From: Myxococcales bacterium
GTDB lineage: Bacteria > Myxococcota_A > Polyangia > Polyangiales > Houyiibacteriaceae
DNA length: 64,000 nucleotides
Assembly (NCBI GenBank): GCA_029863605.1
Contig: JAOTVB010000001.1
Coordinates: forward strand, 596,187-660,186
Direction of reading: 5' to 3'
The translations under genes and the position numbers were made by a program. Of the stretch, positions 26,531-35,756 are shown in pieces (within the stretch, counting starts at the first letter, position 1; each line of letters opens with the position of its first letter). Under the pieces are notes generated by a model. The model was not told where the DNA came from, did not search any database, and worked only from the letters and a program-made list of their open reading frames with translations.

Positions 26531-26931
26531 AGCGCGTCCGGCTGGCTTTGGTGTTTTGCTTCGCCGCTTCGGGCGCGCAGGCGGACTCGTTAGTGGAACA
26601 CGACTACCTCCTCAACTGTGCGGGTTGCCACCAGCTGAATGGCTCCGGCTCGGTGACCGTGCCTTCGCTTCACGGCATCTCGGGGCTGAGCGATACGAGC
26701 GGGACGCGCGTTTACTTGATTCGGGTCCCAGGCGTTGCGCAAGCCCCGTTGTCGGACGAAAGGCTCGCGGCACTCATGAACTGGCTCCTCGAGCGATTCA
26801 CGGGAAGGGCGCCCATCCCGCGCTACACCGCCAAAGAAGTGTCCCAGCTGCGCAAGAATCCGCTCCTCGACCCCCGCGCCGAACGGGCGCGACTATCACC
26901 CGCGCCGATCTCCGACTCTTCTGAGCGGTAG
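26527..26931 (+). CDS. Small monohaem cytochrome c of the amine dehydrogenase operon
   Basis: A 134-residue exported cytochrome c. I chose the ATG at 26527, which overlaps the mauA stop; the frame is open further upstream inside mauA. A signal peptide (MKRVRLALVFCFAASGAQA) precedes one haem site, CAGCH at residues 31-35, followed by VPSLHGISG and a C-terminal helix LAALMNWLLERF. It is too small for the dihaem MauG. Position suggests it accepts electrons from the TTQ enzyme in place of amicyanin, as a small cytochrome is found in the aromatic amine dehydrogenase (aau) cluster; this role is inferred. Confidence 0.88.
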   Translation: MKRVRLALVFCFAASGAQADSLVEHDYLLNCAGCHQLNGSGSVTVPSLHGISGLSDTSGTRVYLIRVPGVAQAPLSDERLAALMNWLLERFTGRAPIPRYTAKEVSQLRKNPLLDPRAERARLSPAPISDSSER

Positions 26932-26958
26932 ACGCATGCCTGATTGAACAGTAATGGC

Positions 26959-28578
26959 TCAACGCCATCTAGGTGCATGATAGGGACGGATCGCCTCGCC
27001 CAGGATGATCGCCTCTCGAATCGCCCCTGGCTGACGAAGGGACGCGACGAGAGTGTCGCCGATCGCACCGGTTGGAGGGCGGACGGCCTTTGGCTCTTGC
27101 GCGCGTCTTTCTTCGGTTCCGATCCCGATGATCGAAAGGCGTGCAGCCGCGAGGATCGGATCGTGTAAGGCGGGTTGCTCCGCAGCGGCGAGAACTGCGG
27201 CCGCCATGATCCAACGAACGTCGGCGTGAACCGTCTCTCCGCGCGCCAGCTGGGCGCGCAATCGCTGAGTCTCGGCATGCTCGGCGTGCAAGTACGCGAA
27301 CCCAGGGATGTTCATCAGTTGGAAGTCGGCGAGCTCCGGCCACGACTGCCCGAGCAGGGTGTCGACGATCGAGTCGGCGAGTGCGTGCAAGGACTCGTCG
27401 GACAAACCTACCCACCGGCCGGCGAGCGGGAGATAATAAAGACCAACCTCGCCATGCTCGGCTTCCCAACGCGCCCAGAGCGAGTCGCCCTCCTGGTGCC
27501 GGCCCAGGTGGTGTAATACCCGGCTCGCCATGTAGAGGCGCAGGCGTGCAGGGGGGTGCTCGTCGATCCAGCCGTCGCCCGCAAAGATCGCGGAGGTGCG
27601 GTGCGCCGAGTCGGGGTCGCGAAACGCGCGTCGCATGGTCTCGACGTACGCGGGGCCAAGCATGAGCGTGCCCATCGTGTCGGCAAAGACTTCGGCAAGC
27701 CAAGCCCCAAAGAGCTGACGAAGCCACCCCGGATCGATCTCGCGCTCGGAGCTAGGTGCGGAGAGCCGTTGCGGTAGGCCGAGACGGTCATGGAGATCTG
27801 CCTCGAGACCGTCGACGCTGTAGTAGAGGTCATGCGCGATCTCATGAGCGATCGCAGGCCACAACCAGAGGCTACGACCAAAGCCCCTCGGGATTCTCAG
27901 CGGAGCCACACGGGTCGACGCAAAGCGCGGTACGATCGACAAGGCCCAGTCGCCGCTGACCACGACGGGGGTGCTGGTGCGCAAGCCGAGGCCATGCGCG
28001 CTTGCGAGCTCGAGGAGGGGCGCGTAACAGGCGTCCGCCATGGCGTCCGCGTCGCCCAATATCGAAGCCGAGCCGCGCAATCGTTGCTCCGCCATCCGGT
28101 CTAGGTACCGCAGCAGCTGCTGAAGGCCTTGAATCACGGTGGCTTCCTGCATGACGGTCGACACCGTGGGCTTGCCGGCCAAAGACCTGTCGATGGCGGC
28201 GAGCCGGTCGAGTAAGTCGTCGCGGAGCGCTCGAACCAGGCGAATCAAACGCGGGTCGCCCTCGGCGCGCCGGAGCAGGGCCGTGGCTTGCTCCCGAAGC
28301 CGCATTGCCCGTGCCTGGGTCGTCGCGATGATATCGCCTTCGGGTGCGTGAGGCGCCGTTGCTGGCCGAGCGGGGGGAGAAGGAGGAGTGCGAAAAGGAG
28401 GCTCCGGCCTCGAAGGTGCTCTGGGCTTGCGTTGAGGCGCGCTTGCCTCCGCAGGCTCTCGTGGCGCCGAACGCGGTTCGGTCTTCTTTCGTCGATCGAG
28501 CCAGCGTTTCAGCAGCGGATAGAGGAGGTAGACCAGTACCGCAATCGCGCCAATCCAGTCTTTGAAAAGCTCCTCCAT
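26959..28578 (-). CDS. Membrane-anchored predicted zinc metallopeptidase (HExxH)
   Basis: A 539-residue protein I cannot place in a named family. One membrane segment lies near the N-terminus (residues 8-24), followed by a basic patch and a long Pro/Arg/Ala-rich linker (30-80). A helical region (85-170) precedes a probable metalloprotease centre: HEIAHD with His245, Glu246 and His249, and a second Glu at 296 in WLAEVFADTMG, the distance expected for a gluzincin third ligand. The remaining 230 residues are helical repeats without motif. It is last in the NfeD-FloA operon, pointing to a role in membrane protein quality control. Confidence 0.7.
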   Translation of the reverse strand: MEELFKDWIGAIAVLVYLLYPLLKRWLDRRKKTEPRSAPREPAEASAPQRKPRAPSRPEPPFRTPPSPPARPATAPHAPEGDIIATTQARAMRLREQATALLRRAEGDPRLIRLVRALRDDLLDRLAAIDRSLAGKPTVSTVMQEATVIQGLQQLLRYLDRMAEQRLRGSASILGDADAMADACYAPLLELASAHGLGLRTSTPVVVSGDWALSIVPRFASTRVAPLRIPRGFGRSLWLWPAIAHEIAHDLYYSVDGLEADLHDRLGLPQRLSAPSSEREIDPGWLRQLFGAWLAEVFADTMGTLMLGPAYVETMRRAFRDPDSAHRTSAIFAGDGWIDEHPPARLRLYMASRVLHHLGRHQEGDSLWARWEAEHGEVGLYYLPLAGRWVGLSDESLHALADSIVDTLLGQSWPELADFQLMNIPGFAYLHAEHAETQRLRAQLARGETVHADVRWIMAAAVLAAAEQPALHDPILAAARLSIIGIGTEERRAQEPKAVRPPTGAIGDTLVASLRQPGAIREAIILGEAIRPYHAPRWR

Positions 28579-28584
28579 CAGCTT

Positions 28585-28743
28585 TCAGCGCTTGGGGCGC
28601 CTTCCGTAGATCAGCGCCTTCCGTTCCAGCGGACCAGCGCCGCGCTTGGCGAGCAGCTCCGCGAGCACCAGTCGCGCAACGAAACGTCGCGGCTGTGCGA
28701 GCAGCGCCTCCCGGGGGACCGGCGCCCTAGGGCTGACTTTCAT
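28585..28743 (-). CDS. Small basic hypothetical protein in the NfeD-FloA operon
   Basis: A possible 52-residue protein from the ATG at 28743, overlapping the end of floA by 17 nt and ending 6 nt before the metallopeptidase gene. It is Arg/Lys-rich (pI clearly basic) and largely helical ([18 protein letters not shown]), with no known domain. Tight spacing on both sides, as between other genes of this operon, is the main support. A start further upstream would add residues overlapping floA. Confidence 0.45.
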   Translation of the reverse strand: MKVSPRAPVPREALLAQPRRFVARLVLAELLAKRGAGPLERKALIYGRRPKR

Positions 28744-29716
28744 CGTCCGGACCTCCGGTCGCCTTACTGATCGCATCCCTCATATCGGTGTCGGCGGCGA
28801 CGTTGCGCAGGTTGTAGTAGTCCATGACTCCGAGGTTGCCCTCCTTGAGCGCGTCGGCCATCGCCTGGGGAATCTTCGCCTCTGCCTCGACGAGGTGCGC
28901 GCGCATCTCTTCGACCTTGGCCCGCATCTCTTGCTCTGCTGCAACGGCGAGAGCCCGTCGACCCTCGGCGCGCGCCTGAGCGACTTGCTTGTCCGCTTCG
29001 GCCTGCTCGGTCATCAGCTTCGCGCCGATGTTCGTGCCGACGTCGACGTCTGCAATGTCGATCGACAGGATGTTGAATGCGGTGCCGCTGTCGAGACCGC
29101 GTGCGAGAACGTTCTTCGAGATCGTGTCGGGGTTCTCGAGGACCTCGGCGTAGTTCGCCGAAGAACCTATCGTCGAAACGATCCCCTCGCCGACGCGTGC
29201 GACGACGGTTTCTTCCGTCGCGCCTCCGACCAGTCGATCGATGTTGGAGCGCACCGTGATCCGGGTCACCACCAGCAGCTGAATGCCGTCTTTGGCCACC
29301 GCGGTGATCTTCGGCGTCGTGATCACGCGCGGATTGACACTCGTCTGTACCGCGTCGAGCACGTCACGACCTGCCAGGTCGATCGCGGCCGCCTGTTGAA
29401 AACCGAGCTTCATGCCAGCCTTGTCAGCGCTGATCAACGCGGTCACGACGCGGTCTACGTTGCCTCCGGCCAGGTAGTGAGATTCCAAGGTGTTGGTCGG
29501 CAGGTCGATCCCCGCTTTCACCGCGGCGATGCGAGGGTTGACGACCTTTCCCGGGGGCACTCGACGCAGCCGCATCCCGATCAGCTCCCCAGGGCCAACC
29601 CACGCGCCGCTCGACCATGCCGCGATCAAGAGACGTATGGGGATCACCCACACGAACAGGAAGAACAGAATGAGGACTGCAACGAAAACGAGGCCGATTA
29701 CTGAGAATGGGACCAT
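28727..29716 (-). CDS. floA: Flotillin-like protein FloA
   Basis: A 329-residue SPFH-superfamily protein. It has an N-terminal hydrophobic hairpin (residues 6-35), the core motifs [26 protein letters not shown]-like [20 protein letters not shown] and [19 protein letters not shown], then an Ala/Glu-rich coiled-coil segment ([20 protein letters not shown]) typical of flotillins. FloA organises functional membrane microdomains. Two NfeD genes lie immediately upstream on the same strand, the known genetic partner of bacterial flotillins. Confidence 0.94.
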   Translation of the reverse strand: MVPFSVIGLVFVAVLILFFLFVWVIPIRLLIAAWSSGAWVGPGELIGMRLRRVPPGKVVNPRIAAVKAGIDLPTNTLESHYLAGGNVDRVVTALISADKAGMKLGFQQAAAIDLAGRDVLDAVQTSVNPRVITTPKITAVAKDGIQLLVVTRITVRSNIDRLVGGATEETVVARVGEGIVSTIGSSANYAEVLENPDTISKNVLARGLDSGTAFNILSIDIADVDVGTNIGAKLMTEQAEADKQVAQARAEGRRALAVAAEQEMRAKVEEMRAHLVEAEAKIPQAMADALKEGNLGVMDYYNLRNVAADTDMRDAISKATGGPDDESQP

Positions 29717-29728
29717 GGGATTTCCTTC

Positions 29729-30199
29729 CTACGTTGAATCTGGGGTGCGTACGACGACACGTGGGCCTTCCACCGTCATGACTTCGACTTCTCGATTGGA
29801 CTCGACGTATTCGCCTTCGGTCATGACATCGACTTCGTCGTGTCCGAAGCGAACACGACCGATAGGCCGAAGAGGAGTGACTGTGGTGCCGCGACGCCCC
29901 AGGAGATCGCTGCGATCTTCTTGAGACACAGCCTCTGCTTGGCTGTGTTCGAGAACCATCCGCCGTCCGGCTCTGCTCTTGGGGATGACGTAGAGCATCA
30001 CGCCGGCCGCGACGATCGAAACTCCACCAGTCACGGTGCCCCAAAACGGACCGAGCTCCGTCCATGCGGCGATCGCTCCCGCGGCGAGTGCGAGCATCCC
30101 TAAGACGCCCGCGACGCCAAAGCCGGGCACGATAGCGACTTCCGCGAGCAGAAGAAGCAGGCCCAAGACCAGTACGGCGACGACTACAACCGCGGTCAC
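29729..30199 (-). CDS. Short NfeD-type membrane protein (OB-fold tail)
   Basis: A 156-residue protein with about three N-terminal hydrophobic segments (VVVVAVLVLGLLLLLAEVAI, FGVAGVLGMLALAAGA, FWGTVTGGVSIVAAG) and a C-terminal beta-rich OB-fold of about 60 residues (DLLGRRGTTVTPLRPIGRV, ending EVMTVEGPRVVVR). This is the short NfeD class without a protease domain. It is encoded between the long NfeD and FloA, overlapping the long NfeD gene by 4 nt. It probably links FloA oligomers to the membrane. Confidence 0.9.
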   Translation of the reverse strand: MTAVVVVAVLVLGLLLLLAEVAIVPGFGVAGVLGMLALAAGAIAAWTELGPFWGTVTGGVSIVAAGVMLYVIPKSRAGRRMVLEHSQAEAVSQEDRSDLLGRRGTTVTPLRPIGRVRFGHDEVDVMTEGEYVESNREVEVMTVEGPRVVVRTPDST

Positions 30200-31632
30200 G
30201 ACTCATCCTCGGGTCGTACGATCAGCGCCGGCCCGTCCCGCCCGATCACCCGGACACGCGCGCCTCGCGCAATGAACTCACGCTCGCTGGTCGCCTCGTG
30301 ACGCTCCCCCGCGATGGTGACCTTGCCCGCGGGCCGAAGGTCGGTGAGCGCTTCACCGATTTGACCTACCAGATCCGATGCGGTGGGGGCGGAAAGAAAA
30401 CCGGTTTCGGCTTCCTGGAGGACCAGGGCTCGGCCCATCGCGCTTCTCGACAACAAGCGACCGACGACCAGCGCAAGCACGAAGGCGCCCAAGAGCGACA
30501 ACATGACGCGAGTCATCGCGTCGGCGAGTATGCCGGTTCGGAAAGACACGTCGATCGGAATGCCGATCAGGGCGAGCACCAGCGATGCAATGACGAAGAT
30601 GAGACCGAGCACGCCAGGGACGCCGAGGCCGGGCACGAAGAAGATCTCGACGACCACCAACACGACGCCGGCAACGAAGAGGAGCGCCTCTTCCCACCCG
30701 ACGAGATGAACCACTGCGTGGCCACCAAAGAACAACGCGAGTGACAGGAAACCCGCGATGGTGAACGGCCCGACGCTCCGCGTGTAGAACGCGATCATGA
30801 GCCCCAGCATGCCGACCGAAAGAAGCAAACCGCTCACGGTCGGCTCGGTCAGCCACCGTGCGATTTCTTCGCCCCAGTTGAGTTCTACGCGTGCGATCAC
30901 CGGGTCCTTCAGCGTCAGCGCCTCCATGACGGCATCGAGATTGGCCGCCTTGGCATCAGCGATCCCGAGGTCGATCGCCCGGTCCGTGTCGAGGGTCAGG
31001 AGCTTGCCCTCTTTGACGATCCCTTTGATTACGACCTCGCGGTCGACCATCGCTTCGGCGATGTCGCCGCGACGCCCGTTGGCCTCGGCTGTGGAACGCA
31101 TCTCGGCTCGCATGTACGAGACCATTTTCTCGCCGACGGCCTCGGCCTGTCCGCCGCCCGCTTGAATCGGCGTTGCGGCACCGATCGTTCCGCCCTCGCT
31201 GATCAGGACGTTATCACACGCGAGCGCGATGAGAGCGCCTGCGCTAATCGCACGGGGATGTACGTAGGCCACGGTGCGCGGCGCGGCGTCTAGGAGGGCG
31301 TCACGGATTTGAATCGCTGCATCGACACGCCCGCCCAACGTGTTGACGTCGAGGACGATGGCAACGGCATCAGGGTGTGTCTCGATTGCGCGTCGCACGA
31401 AAGCAGCGAGCCCCAGCTCTACAGTGCGATCGATTCCGATGACGACCACTTCGCTGCCGGCTGGCGCCTCGAGCGGGAGTGGCTGAATGTCGCTCGGCAC
31501 ATTCGCGCTCGGCGCCGGTCGGTACCCGGTCGGGCTGGGTTTTTGGCCAAGCGTCACCTGCGCCGTGCACAAGAGCACGCTGGCGACGATGAAGCCGCGA
31601 AAGCTCAACCGAGGGATTCGAACCCACCTCAC
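30196..31632 (-). CDS. nfeD: Long NfeD: ClpP-class membrane serine protease
   Basis: A 478-residue protein starting at a GTG. A signal peptide (VASVLLCTAQVTLGQ) leads to a ClpP/crotonase-fold protease domain (about residues 60-240) with the catalytic Ser130 in PRAISAGALIAL and the probable general-base Lys169 in VGEKMVSYM, the dyad arrangement known for this class. Four or five membrane segments follow (about 265-400), then a C-terminal OB-fold (LVGQIGEALTDLRPAGKVTI). Long NfeD proteases cleave membrane proteins such as stomatin/flotillin-type partners. It is the first gene of the NfeD-FloA operon. Confidence 0.93.
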   Translation of the reverse strand: MRWVRIPRLSFRGFIVASVLLCTAQVTLGQKPSPTGYRPAPSANVPSDIQPLPLEAPAGSEVVVIGIDRTVELGLAAFVRRAIETHPDAVAIVLDVNTLGGRVDAAIQIRDALLDAAPRTVAYVHPRAISAGALIALACDNVLISEGGTIGAATPIQAGGGQAEAVGEKMVSYMRAEMRSTAEANGRRGDIAEAMVDREVVIKGIVKEGKLLTLDTDRAIDLGIADAKAANLDAVMEALTLKDPVIARVELNWGEEIARWLTEPTVSGLLLSVGMLGLMIAFYTRSVGPFTIAGFLSLALFFGGHAVVHLVGWEEALLFVAGVVLVVVEIFFVPGLGVPGVLGLIFVIASLVLALIGIPIDVSFRTGILADAMTRVMLSLLGAFVLALVVGRLLSRSAMGRALVLQEAETGFLSAPTASDLVGQIGEALTDLRPAGKVTIAGERHEATSEREFIARGARVRVIGRDGPALIVRPEDES

Positions 31633-31761
31633 CGGATGAACCTAGCTCCGTTGGGACCCTAGCTCAATGCCATCGAGTCCCTGGCGAGCCAAAGAAGGCA
31701 TCGAGAGCCTGCGGGCCGGGCTGGGCGTGATAGGCTCCGATCCTCAGGAAAGCAAGAACCG

Positions 31762-32814
31762 ATGGCGCCAACGCCCCCCGAGAACACTGGAGCCGTTCGC
31801 GAGGTCCATCGCTTCGACGAAACGCGTCTCGACGTCTGGCTCGGGGAGCACGTGGATGGGTATACGGGCTCGTTGCAGGTGCGTCAGTTCGAGGGCGGTC
31901 AATCGAACCCCACGTATTGGTTGGCTGATCGCGAGCGACAATATGCGCTCCGGAAGAAACCTCCAGGCAAGCTGCTGCCATCGGCACACGCCGTCGACCG
32001 GGAGTTCACGGTGATGCGGGCGCTCGACGAGACGGACGTTCCGACGGCCAAGATGTACGCGCTTTGTGAGGACGACTCGGTGATCGGGACGTCGTTTTTC
32101 GTGATGGAGTTCGTGCCGGGGCGAATTTTTTGGAAAGCGCAGGTGGAAGGGGTCGATCGTGACGAGCGAGCGTCGATCTACGAAGAGCTGATTCGGGTGC
32201 TCGCCGCGATTCACAACGTCGATTTGGAAAAGACTGGGCTTACCGAATACGGACGACACGGCGGGTACGTCGAAAGGCAGGTGAAGCGTTGGACGAAGCA
32301 GTATGTCGCTTCACAGACGGCTGACGTCGGGGCCATGGATCGACTGATTGAATGGTTGTCGGCGAACATTCCAGGTGACGACGCGACCACTCTCGTCCAC
32401 GGTGACTATCGGCTCGACAACATGATCTTCCACCCGACCGAGCCGCGCGCGCTGGCGGTCATCGACTGGGAGTTGTCCACCCTCGGGCATCCACTTTCGG
32501 ATCTGGCCTACATCTGCATGCTGTATGATGTCGTACTTCCGAAGACGGGTGGGCTGTTGGGTGTCGACTTCGACGCGACCGGTATCCCGAGCGAGGAAGC
32601 TTTCGTGGCTCGGTATTGCGAGCTCACCGGGCGCAGCGGCGTACCTGACCTCGCCTACTACAAAGCGTTTTCGCTCTTTCGGCTGGCCGCGATCGCTCAA
32701 GGTGTCTACAAACGTAGCTTGCAAGGGAACGCCAGCTCGGAGACCGCATCGATGTTTGGCGCCGCGGTTCCGCACCTCGCGGGGATCGCCTGTGGTTTGG
32801 TGGGGATCGGGTAG
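31762..32814 (+). CDS. Aminoglycoside-phosphotransferase-type kinase of the ACAD10/11 N-domain group
   Basis: A 350-residue phosphotransferase with a kinase-like fold. Motifs: GGQSNPTYWL near the N-terminus, YALRKKPPGKLLPSAHAVDREF (ATP-binding Lys), the catalytic loop VHGDYRLDN and the metal-binding VIDWELSTLGHPLSDLAY. This subfamily resembles the N-terminal kinase domain of ACAD10/11, which phosphorylates 4-hydroxyacyl-CoA before a dehydrogenase acts. The substrate here is unknown. The next gene, a Dabb protein, starts 3 nt downstream. Confidence 0.88.
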   Translation: MAPTPPENTGAVREVHRFDETRLDVWLGEHVDGYTGSLQVRQFEGGQSNPTYWLADRERQYALRKKPPGKLLPSAHAVDREFTVMRALDETDVPTAKMYALCEDDSVIGTSFFVMEFVPGRIFWKAQVEGVDRDERASIYEELIRVLAAIHNVDLEKTGLTEYGRHGGYVERQVKRWTKQYVASQTADVGAMDRLIEWLSANIPGDDATTLVHGDYRLDNMIFHPTEPRALAVIDWELSTLGHPLSDLAYICMLYDVVLPKTGGLLGVDFDATGIPSEEAFVARYCELTGRSGVPDLAYYKAFSLFRLAAIAQGVYKRSLQGNASSETASMFGAAVPHLAGIACGLVGIG

Positions 32815-32817
32815 AGC

Positions 32818-33117
32818 ATGATCGAGCGAATCGTGTTGTTTAAGTTGAAAAGCGAGTACTGCAACGACGCGGCCCGCGCTGAGATTGCAGAACGCACGCG
32901 AACGGACCTCGGCGCGTTGAAAAGTGTTCGAAGTATCAGCGTTGGCGTCCCCGCGGACGAGCCAGCCGAAAAGAGTTGGGACCTGAGCTTGGTCGTCCGC
33001 TTCGACACTCTCGAAGACGTCGACGCGTACGTGGTCGACCCCGTGCATCGCGCCTACGTCGACGACTACATGCGCGAGCGAATCGAGCTCCTCAAAGCCT
33101 GGAACTTCCGCGTCTAA
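32818..33117 (+). CDS. Dabb (stress-responsive A/B barrel) family protein
   Basis: A 99-residue single-domain protein of the dimeric alpha/beta barrel type. The pattern IVLFKLK at the start, LGALKSVRSISVGVPADEP in the middle and LVVRFDTLEDVDAYVVDPVHRAYV at the end is typical of the Dabb family. Members act in small-molecule metabolism or stress, mostly without known reaction. It begins 3 nt after the phosphotransferase gene and is probably co-transcribed. Confidence 0.88.
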   Translation: MIERIVLFKLKSEYCNDAARAEIAERTRTDLGALKSVRSISVGVPADEPAEKSWDLSLVVRFDTLEDVDAYVVDPVHRAYVDDYMRERIELLKAWNFRV

Positions 33118-33119
33118 AG

Positions 33120-33138
33120 AAAGGGGACAGTCTCCGTT
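33120..33138. repeat. REP-like palindrome before purB
   Basis: GGGGACAGTCTCC followed by GTTTTG, an imperfect palindrome (one G.T position) with a single-base centre. It is a variant of the palindrome at 6858-6868, which is also followed by a T-run. It lies in the 85-nt gap between the Dabb gene and purB, so it may end transcription from the former. Confidence 0.35.
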
Positions 33139-33202
33139 TTGCACGGGTTAACCGAACCCGGTCGCATGCGGGCTTGGGGTCTGCTAGTTTCCGCGCGCCG
33201 AC

Positions 33203-34504
33203 ATGATTCCCCGCTATACACCGTCCGATTTTCGAGGTCTTTGGTCGTCCAGACGCAAGTACGAGGCGTGGTTCGACGTCGAGGTCGCCGCCTGCCGCGC
33301 CATGGAGAGCGCCGGGATCGTGCCTGCCGGAACAGCCGACCAGGTCAGCGGTTTTCGAGACCAGATCGACCCCGCTGCGATCGACGAGATCGAGAAAGTC
33401 ACACGGCACGACGTCATCGCCTTCCTGACTCATGTCGAGGGCTTGGCGGGTGAGCCCGCGCGCTGGCTGCATCGCGGAATGACCTCGTCGGACGTGCTCG
33501 ATTCGTCGCTTGCGCTCTTGCTCGTCGAGGCGACCGACAAGCTCCTCGGACGCGTGGACGCCGTCCTCGAGGCCCTTCGCGGTCGAATCGAGGAGCACCG
33601 AAGGACCCCCGCCATCGGACGCTCGCACGGGATTCATGCCGAACCCGTGACCTTTGGTCTCATCTTGGCAGGGCACTACGCCGAGCTTCGACGCGGACGG
33701 GCTCGGCTCATGGTGGCGCGCGAAGAGATCGCCGTCGGGAAGATCGCCGGTGCCGTCGGGACTTATGCGCACCTCACTCCCGCCATCGAAGCCGAGGCGC
33801 TCAGTTCGCTCGGATTGCGGCCGGAGACAGCTGCGACTCAGGTGGTGGCCCGCGATCGTCACGCGGCGTACGTGTCTGCGCTAGGCGTCATCGCAGCCGG
33901 CATCGAACGCTTTTCCACCAACGTCCGTCATTGGCAGCGGACCGAGGTCGGGGAGGCCGAGGAGCACTTCAAAAAGGGCCAAAAGGGGTCGAGCGCGATG
34001 CCGCACAAGCGAAACCCCGTCCTCACCGAGAATCTATCCGGCCTCGGACGCGTGGTGCGGGCTGCCGTCGTGCCTAGTTTGGAGAATGTGGCGCTCTGGC
34101 ACGAGCGCGACATTAGCCACTCGTCGGTCGAACGGATGATGCTCCCCGACGCAACCTCGACCCTCGGCTTCATGCTCGATCGGGTTCGGGGTGTGATCGC
34201 CGACCTCGTCGTGTACCCCGAGCGGCTTCAGCAAAACCTCGACGAAACCGGAGGGCTCTGGGCGAGCGAGGGCATTCTCCTCGCGCTGGTCGACAAGGGC
34301 CTCGGGCGACAAGACGCGTACGTCCTCGTCCAGCGCAACGCGATGAAGGCCTTCGAAGAGCAGGGGGAGTTTCGAGAGCTCCTCCACGCCGACACCGAAA
34401 TCGGGAAGCATCTCACCGCAGAAGACATCGACCGGGAGTTCGACTTGGACCGCGCCTTGGCGCACGTAGACACGATCATCGATCGCGTCTTGGGAGGGGA
34501 CTGA
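33203..34504 (+). CDS. purB: Adenylosuccinate lyase
   Basis: A 433-residue PurB of the fumarase/aspartase superfamily, acting twice in purine synthesis (SAICAR cleavage and adenylosuccinate to AMP). The opening [20 protein letters not shown], the [12 protein letters not shown] and [15 protein letters not shown] segments and the signature [11 protein letters not shown] are present. Length is standard for the bacterial type. It is followed 1 nt later by purC, so purine genes are co-expressed here. No unusual features. Confidence 0.97.
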   Translation: MIPRYTPSDFRGLWSSRRKYEAWFDVEVAACRAMESAGIVPAGTADQVSGFRDQIDPAAIDEIEKVTRHDVIAFLTHVEGLAGEPARWLHRGMTSSDVLDSSLALLLVEATDKLLGRVDAVLEALRGRIEEHRRTPAIGRSHGIHAEPVTFGLILAGHYAELRRGRARLMVAREEIAVGKIAGAVGTYAHLTPAIEAEALSSLGLRPETAATQVVARDRHAAYVSALGVIAAGIERFSTNVRHWQRTEVGEAEEHFKKGQKGSSAMPHKRNPVLTENLSGLGRVVRAAVVPSLENVALWHERDISHSSVERMMLPDATSTLGFMLDRVRGVIADLVVYPERLQQNLDETGGLWASEGILLALVDKGLGRQDAYVLVQRNAMKAFEEQGEFRELLHADTEIGKHLTAEDIDREFDLDRALAHVDTIIDRVLGGD

Positions 34505-34505
34505 G

Positions 34506-35477
34506 ATGACCGTATCGATCGAGACTCTACGAGAGGGCCTTTCGAGAACCCTGGACGGAACGAACTTCGAAGGCTTGGGGCACCGATACGAAGGAAAGGT
34601 CCGCGACAACTACACGAAGGACGGGAAGCGCACCATCGTCGTCACCGATCGGATCAGCGCGTTCGACCGGGTGCTCGGAACGCTCCCCTACAAGGGTCAG
34701 GTGCTCAACTCGTTAGCCGCTTGGTGGTTTGATGAGACCGCCAGCGTCGTGCCAAACCACGTCATCGATGTGCCGGATCCGAACGTGATGGTGGGCATCG
34801 AATGCGAGCCGCTTCCAGTCGAATACGTCGTCCGCGCCTACATCACCGGCGTGACCTCGACCAGCATTTGGACGCACTACAGCAAAGGAACCCGCGTGTT
34901 TTGCGGTCACGAGCTGCCCGACGGTCTGAAAAAGCACCAAAAACTCCCAGACCCGATTCTCACGCCGAGCACCAAAGCCGAACACGGAGACCATGACGTG
35001 TCGGTGTCGCGCGAGGAAATCCTCGCCATGGGTCGCATCAGCGAAGCCGATTTCGATGAGGCTGCTGGTTACGCGATGGCGTTGTTCGCGCACGGCCAGA
35101 AAGTCTGCGCCGAGCGGGGTCTGATCTTGGTCGATACGAAATACGAGTTCGGCAAGACGCCTGACGGCAAGATCGTCGTCATAGACGAGATCCACACCCC
35201 GGATTCGTCCCGCTTTTGGTACGCGAATAGCTACCGAGCGCGCTTCGATGCCGGCGAAGACCCTGAGAGCTTCGACAAGGAATACGTCCGCCGCTGGCTC
35301 GCAGGGAAGGGCTATAAAGGCGACGGCCCGGTTCCGACGATTCCCGATGAAGTTCGCGTCGAGGCGTCACGTCGCTACATCCAGGCTTGCGACGAGATCC
35401 GTGGCGTCCCCTTCGAGCCGGATACGACCGACCCACTTGCGCGCATCGCGAAGAACCTCGGTTTGGAGACAGCATGA
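34506..35477 (+). CDS. purC: Phosphoribosylaminoimidazole-succinocarboxamide synthase (SAICAR synthetase)
   Basis: A 323-residue PurC of the longer, eukaryote-like type. The ATP-binding start is [21 protein letters not shown] and [13 protein letters not shown]-like [31 protein letters not shown] and the C-terminal [16 protein letters not shown] with [11 protein letters not shown] follow. It joins aspartate to CAIR using ATP. The start lies 1 nt after purB, and the stop overlaps the ATG of purS by 4 nt. Confidence 0.96.
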   Translation: MTVSIETLREGLSRTLDGTNFEGLGHRYEGKVRDNYTKDGKRTIVVTDRISAFDRVLGTLPYKGQVLNSLAAWWFDETASVVPNHVIDVPDPNVMVGIECEPLPVEYVVRAYITGVTSTSIWTHYSKGTRVFCGHELPDGLKKHQKLPDPILTPSTKAEHGDHDVSVSREEILAMGRISEADFDEAAGYAMALFAHGQKVCAERGLILVDTKYEFGKTPDGKIVVIDEIHTPDSSRFWYANSYRARFDAGEDPESFDKEYVRRWLAGKGYKGDGPVPTIPDEVRVEASRRYIQACDEIRGVPFEPDTTDPLARIAKNLGLETA

Positions 35478-35716
35478 AGGCCAATATCTACGTGACCCTC
35501 AAGCGGGAGGTCCTCGACCCACAGGGCGATGCAGTCCGACGCTCGCTCCGCTCGCTCGGCTTCGAAGAAGTGAAGTCCGCTCGCGTGGGTAAGCTCATCG
35601 AGCTGGAGCTTCACGGTGATGACCGAGAGTCCGCCGAATCCCACATCCAATCCATGTGTGAAAAACTCCTCGCCAATCCCGTCATCGAAGACTTCCGCTA
35701 CGAAATCCTCGACTAG
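35474..35716 (+). CDS. purS: Phosphoribosylformylglycinamidine synthase subunit PurS
   Basis: An 80-residue protein. The ATG at 35474 overlaps the purC stop, and homology starts there ([20 protein letters not shown]). [20 protein letters not shown] and [10 protein letters not shown] complete the PurS pattern. PurS bridges PurQ and the small-type PurL in the FGAM synthase complex. Neither purQ nor purL follows: a Nudix gene comes next, so those subunits must be encoded elsewhere. Confidence 0.93.
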   Translation: MKANIYVTLKREVLDPQGDAVRRSLRSLGFEEVKSARVGKLIELELHGDDRESAESHIQSMCEKLLANPVIEDFRYEILD

Positions 35717-35756
35717 AGGCGGGGTCGTTGACGTGGATGGGGGGTAGGGCTAGCGA

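Noticed and set aside
31612-31632. Sequence like a tRNA T-loop (GGGATTCGAACCC) on the minus strand near the nfeD start
   Set aside because: No matching acceptor, D-arm or anticodon arm is found in the 70 bases upstream, and the segment codes for the N-terminus of nfeD.
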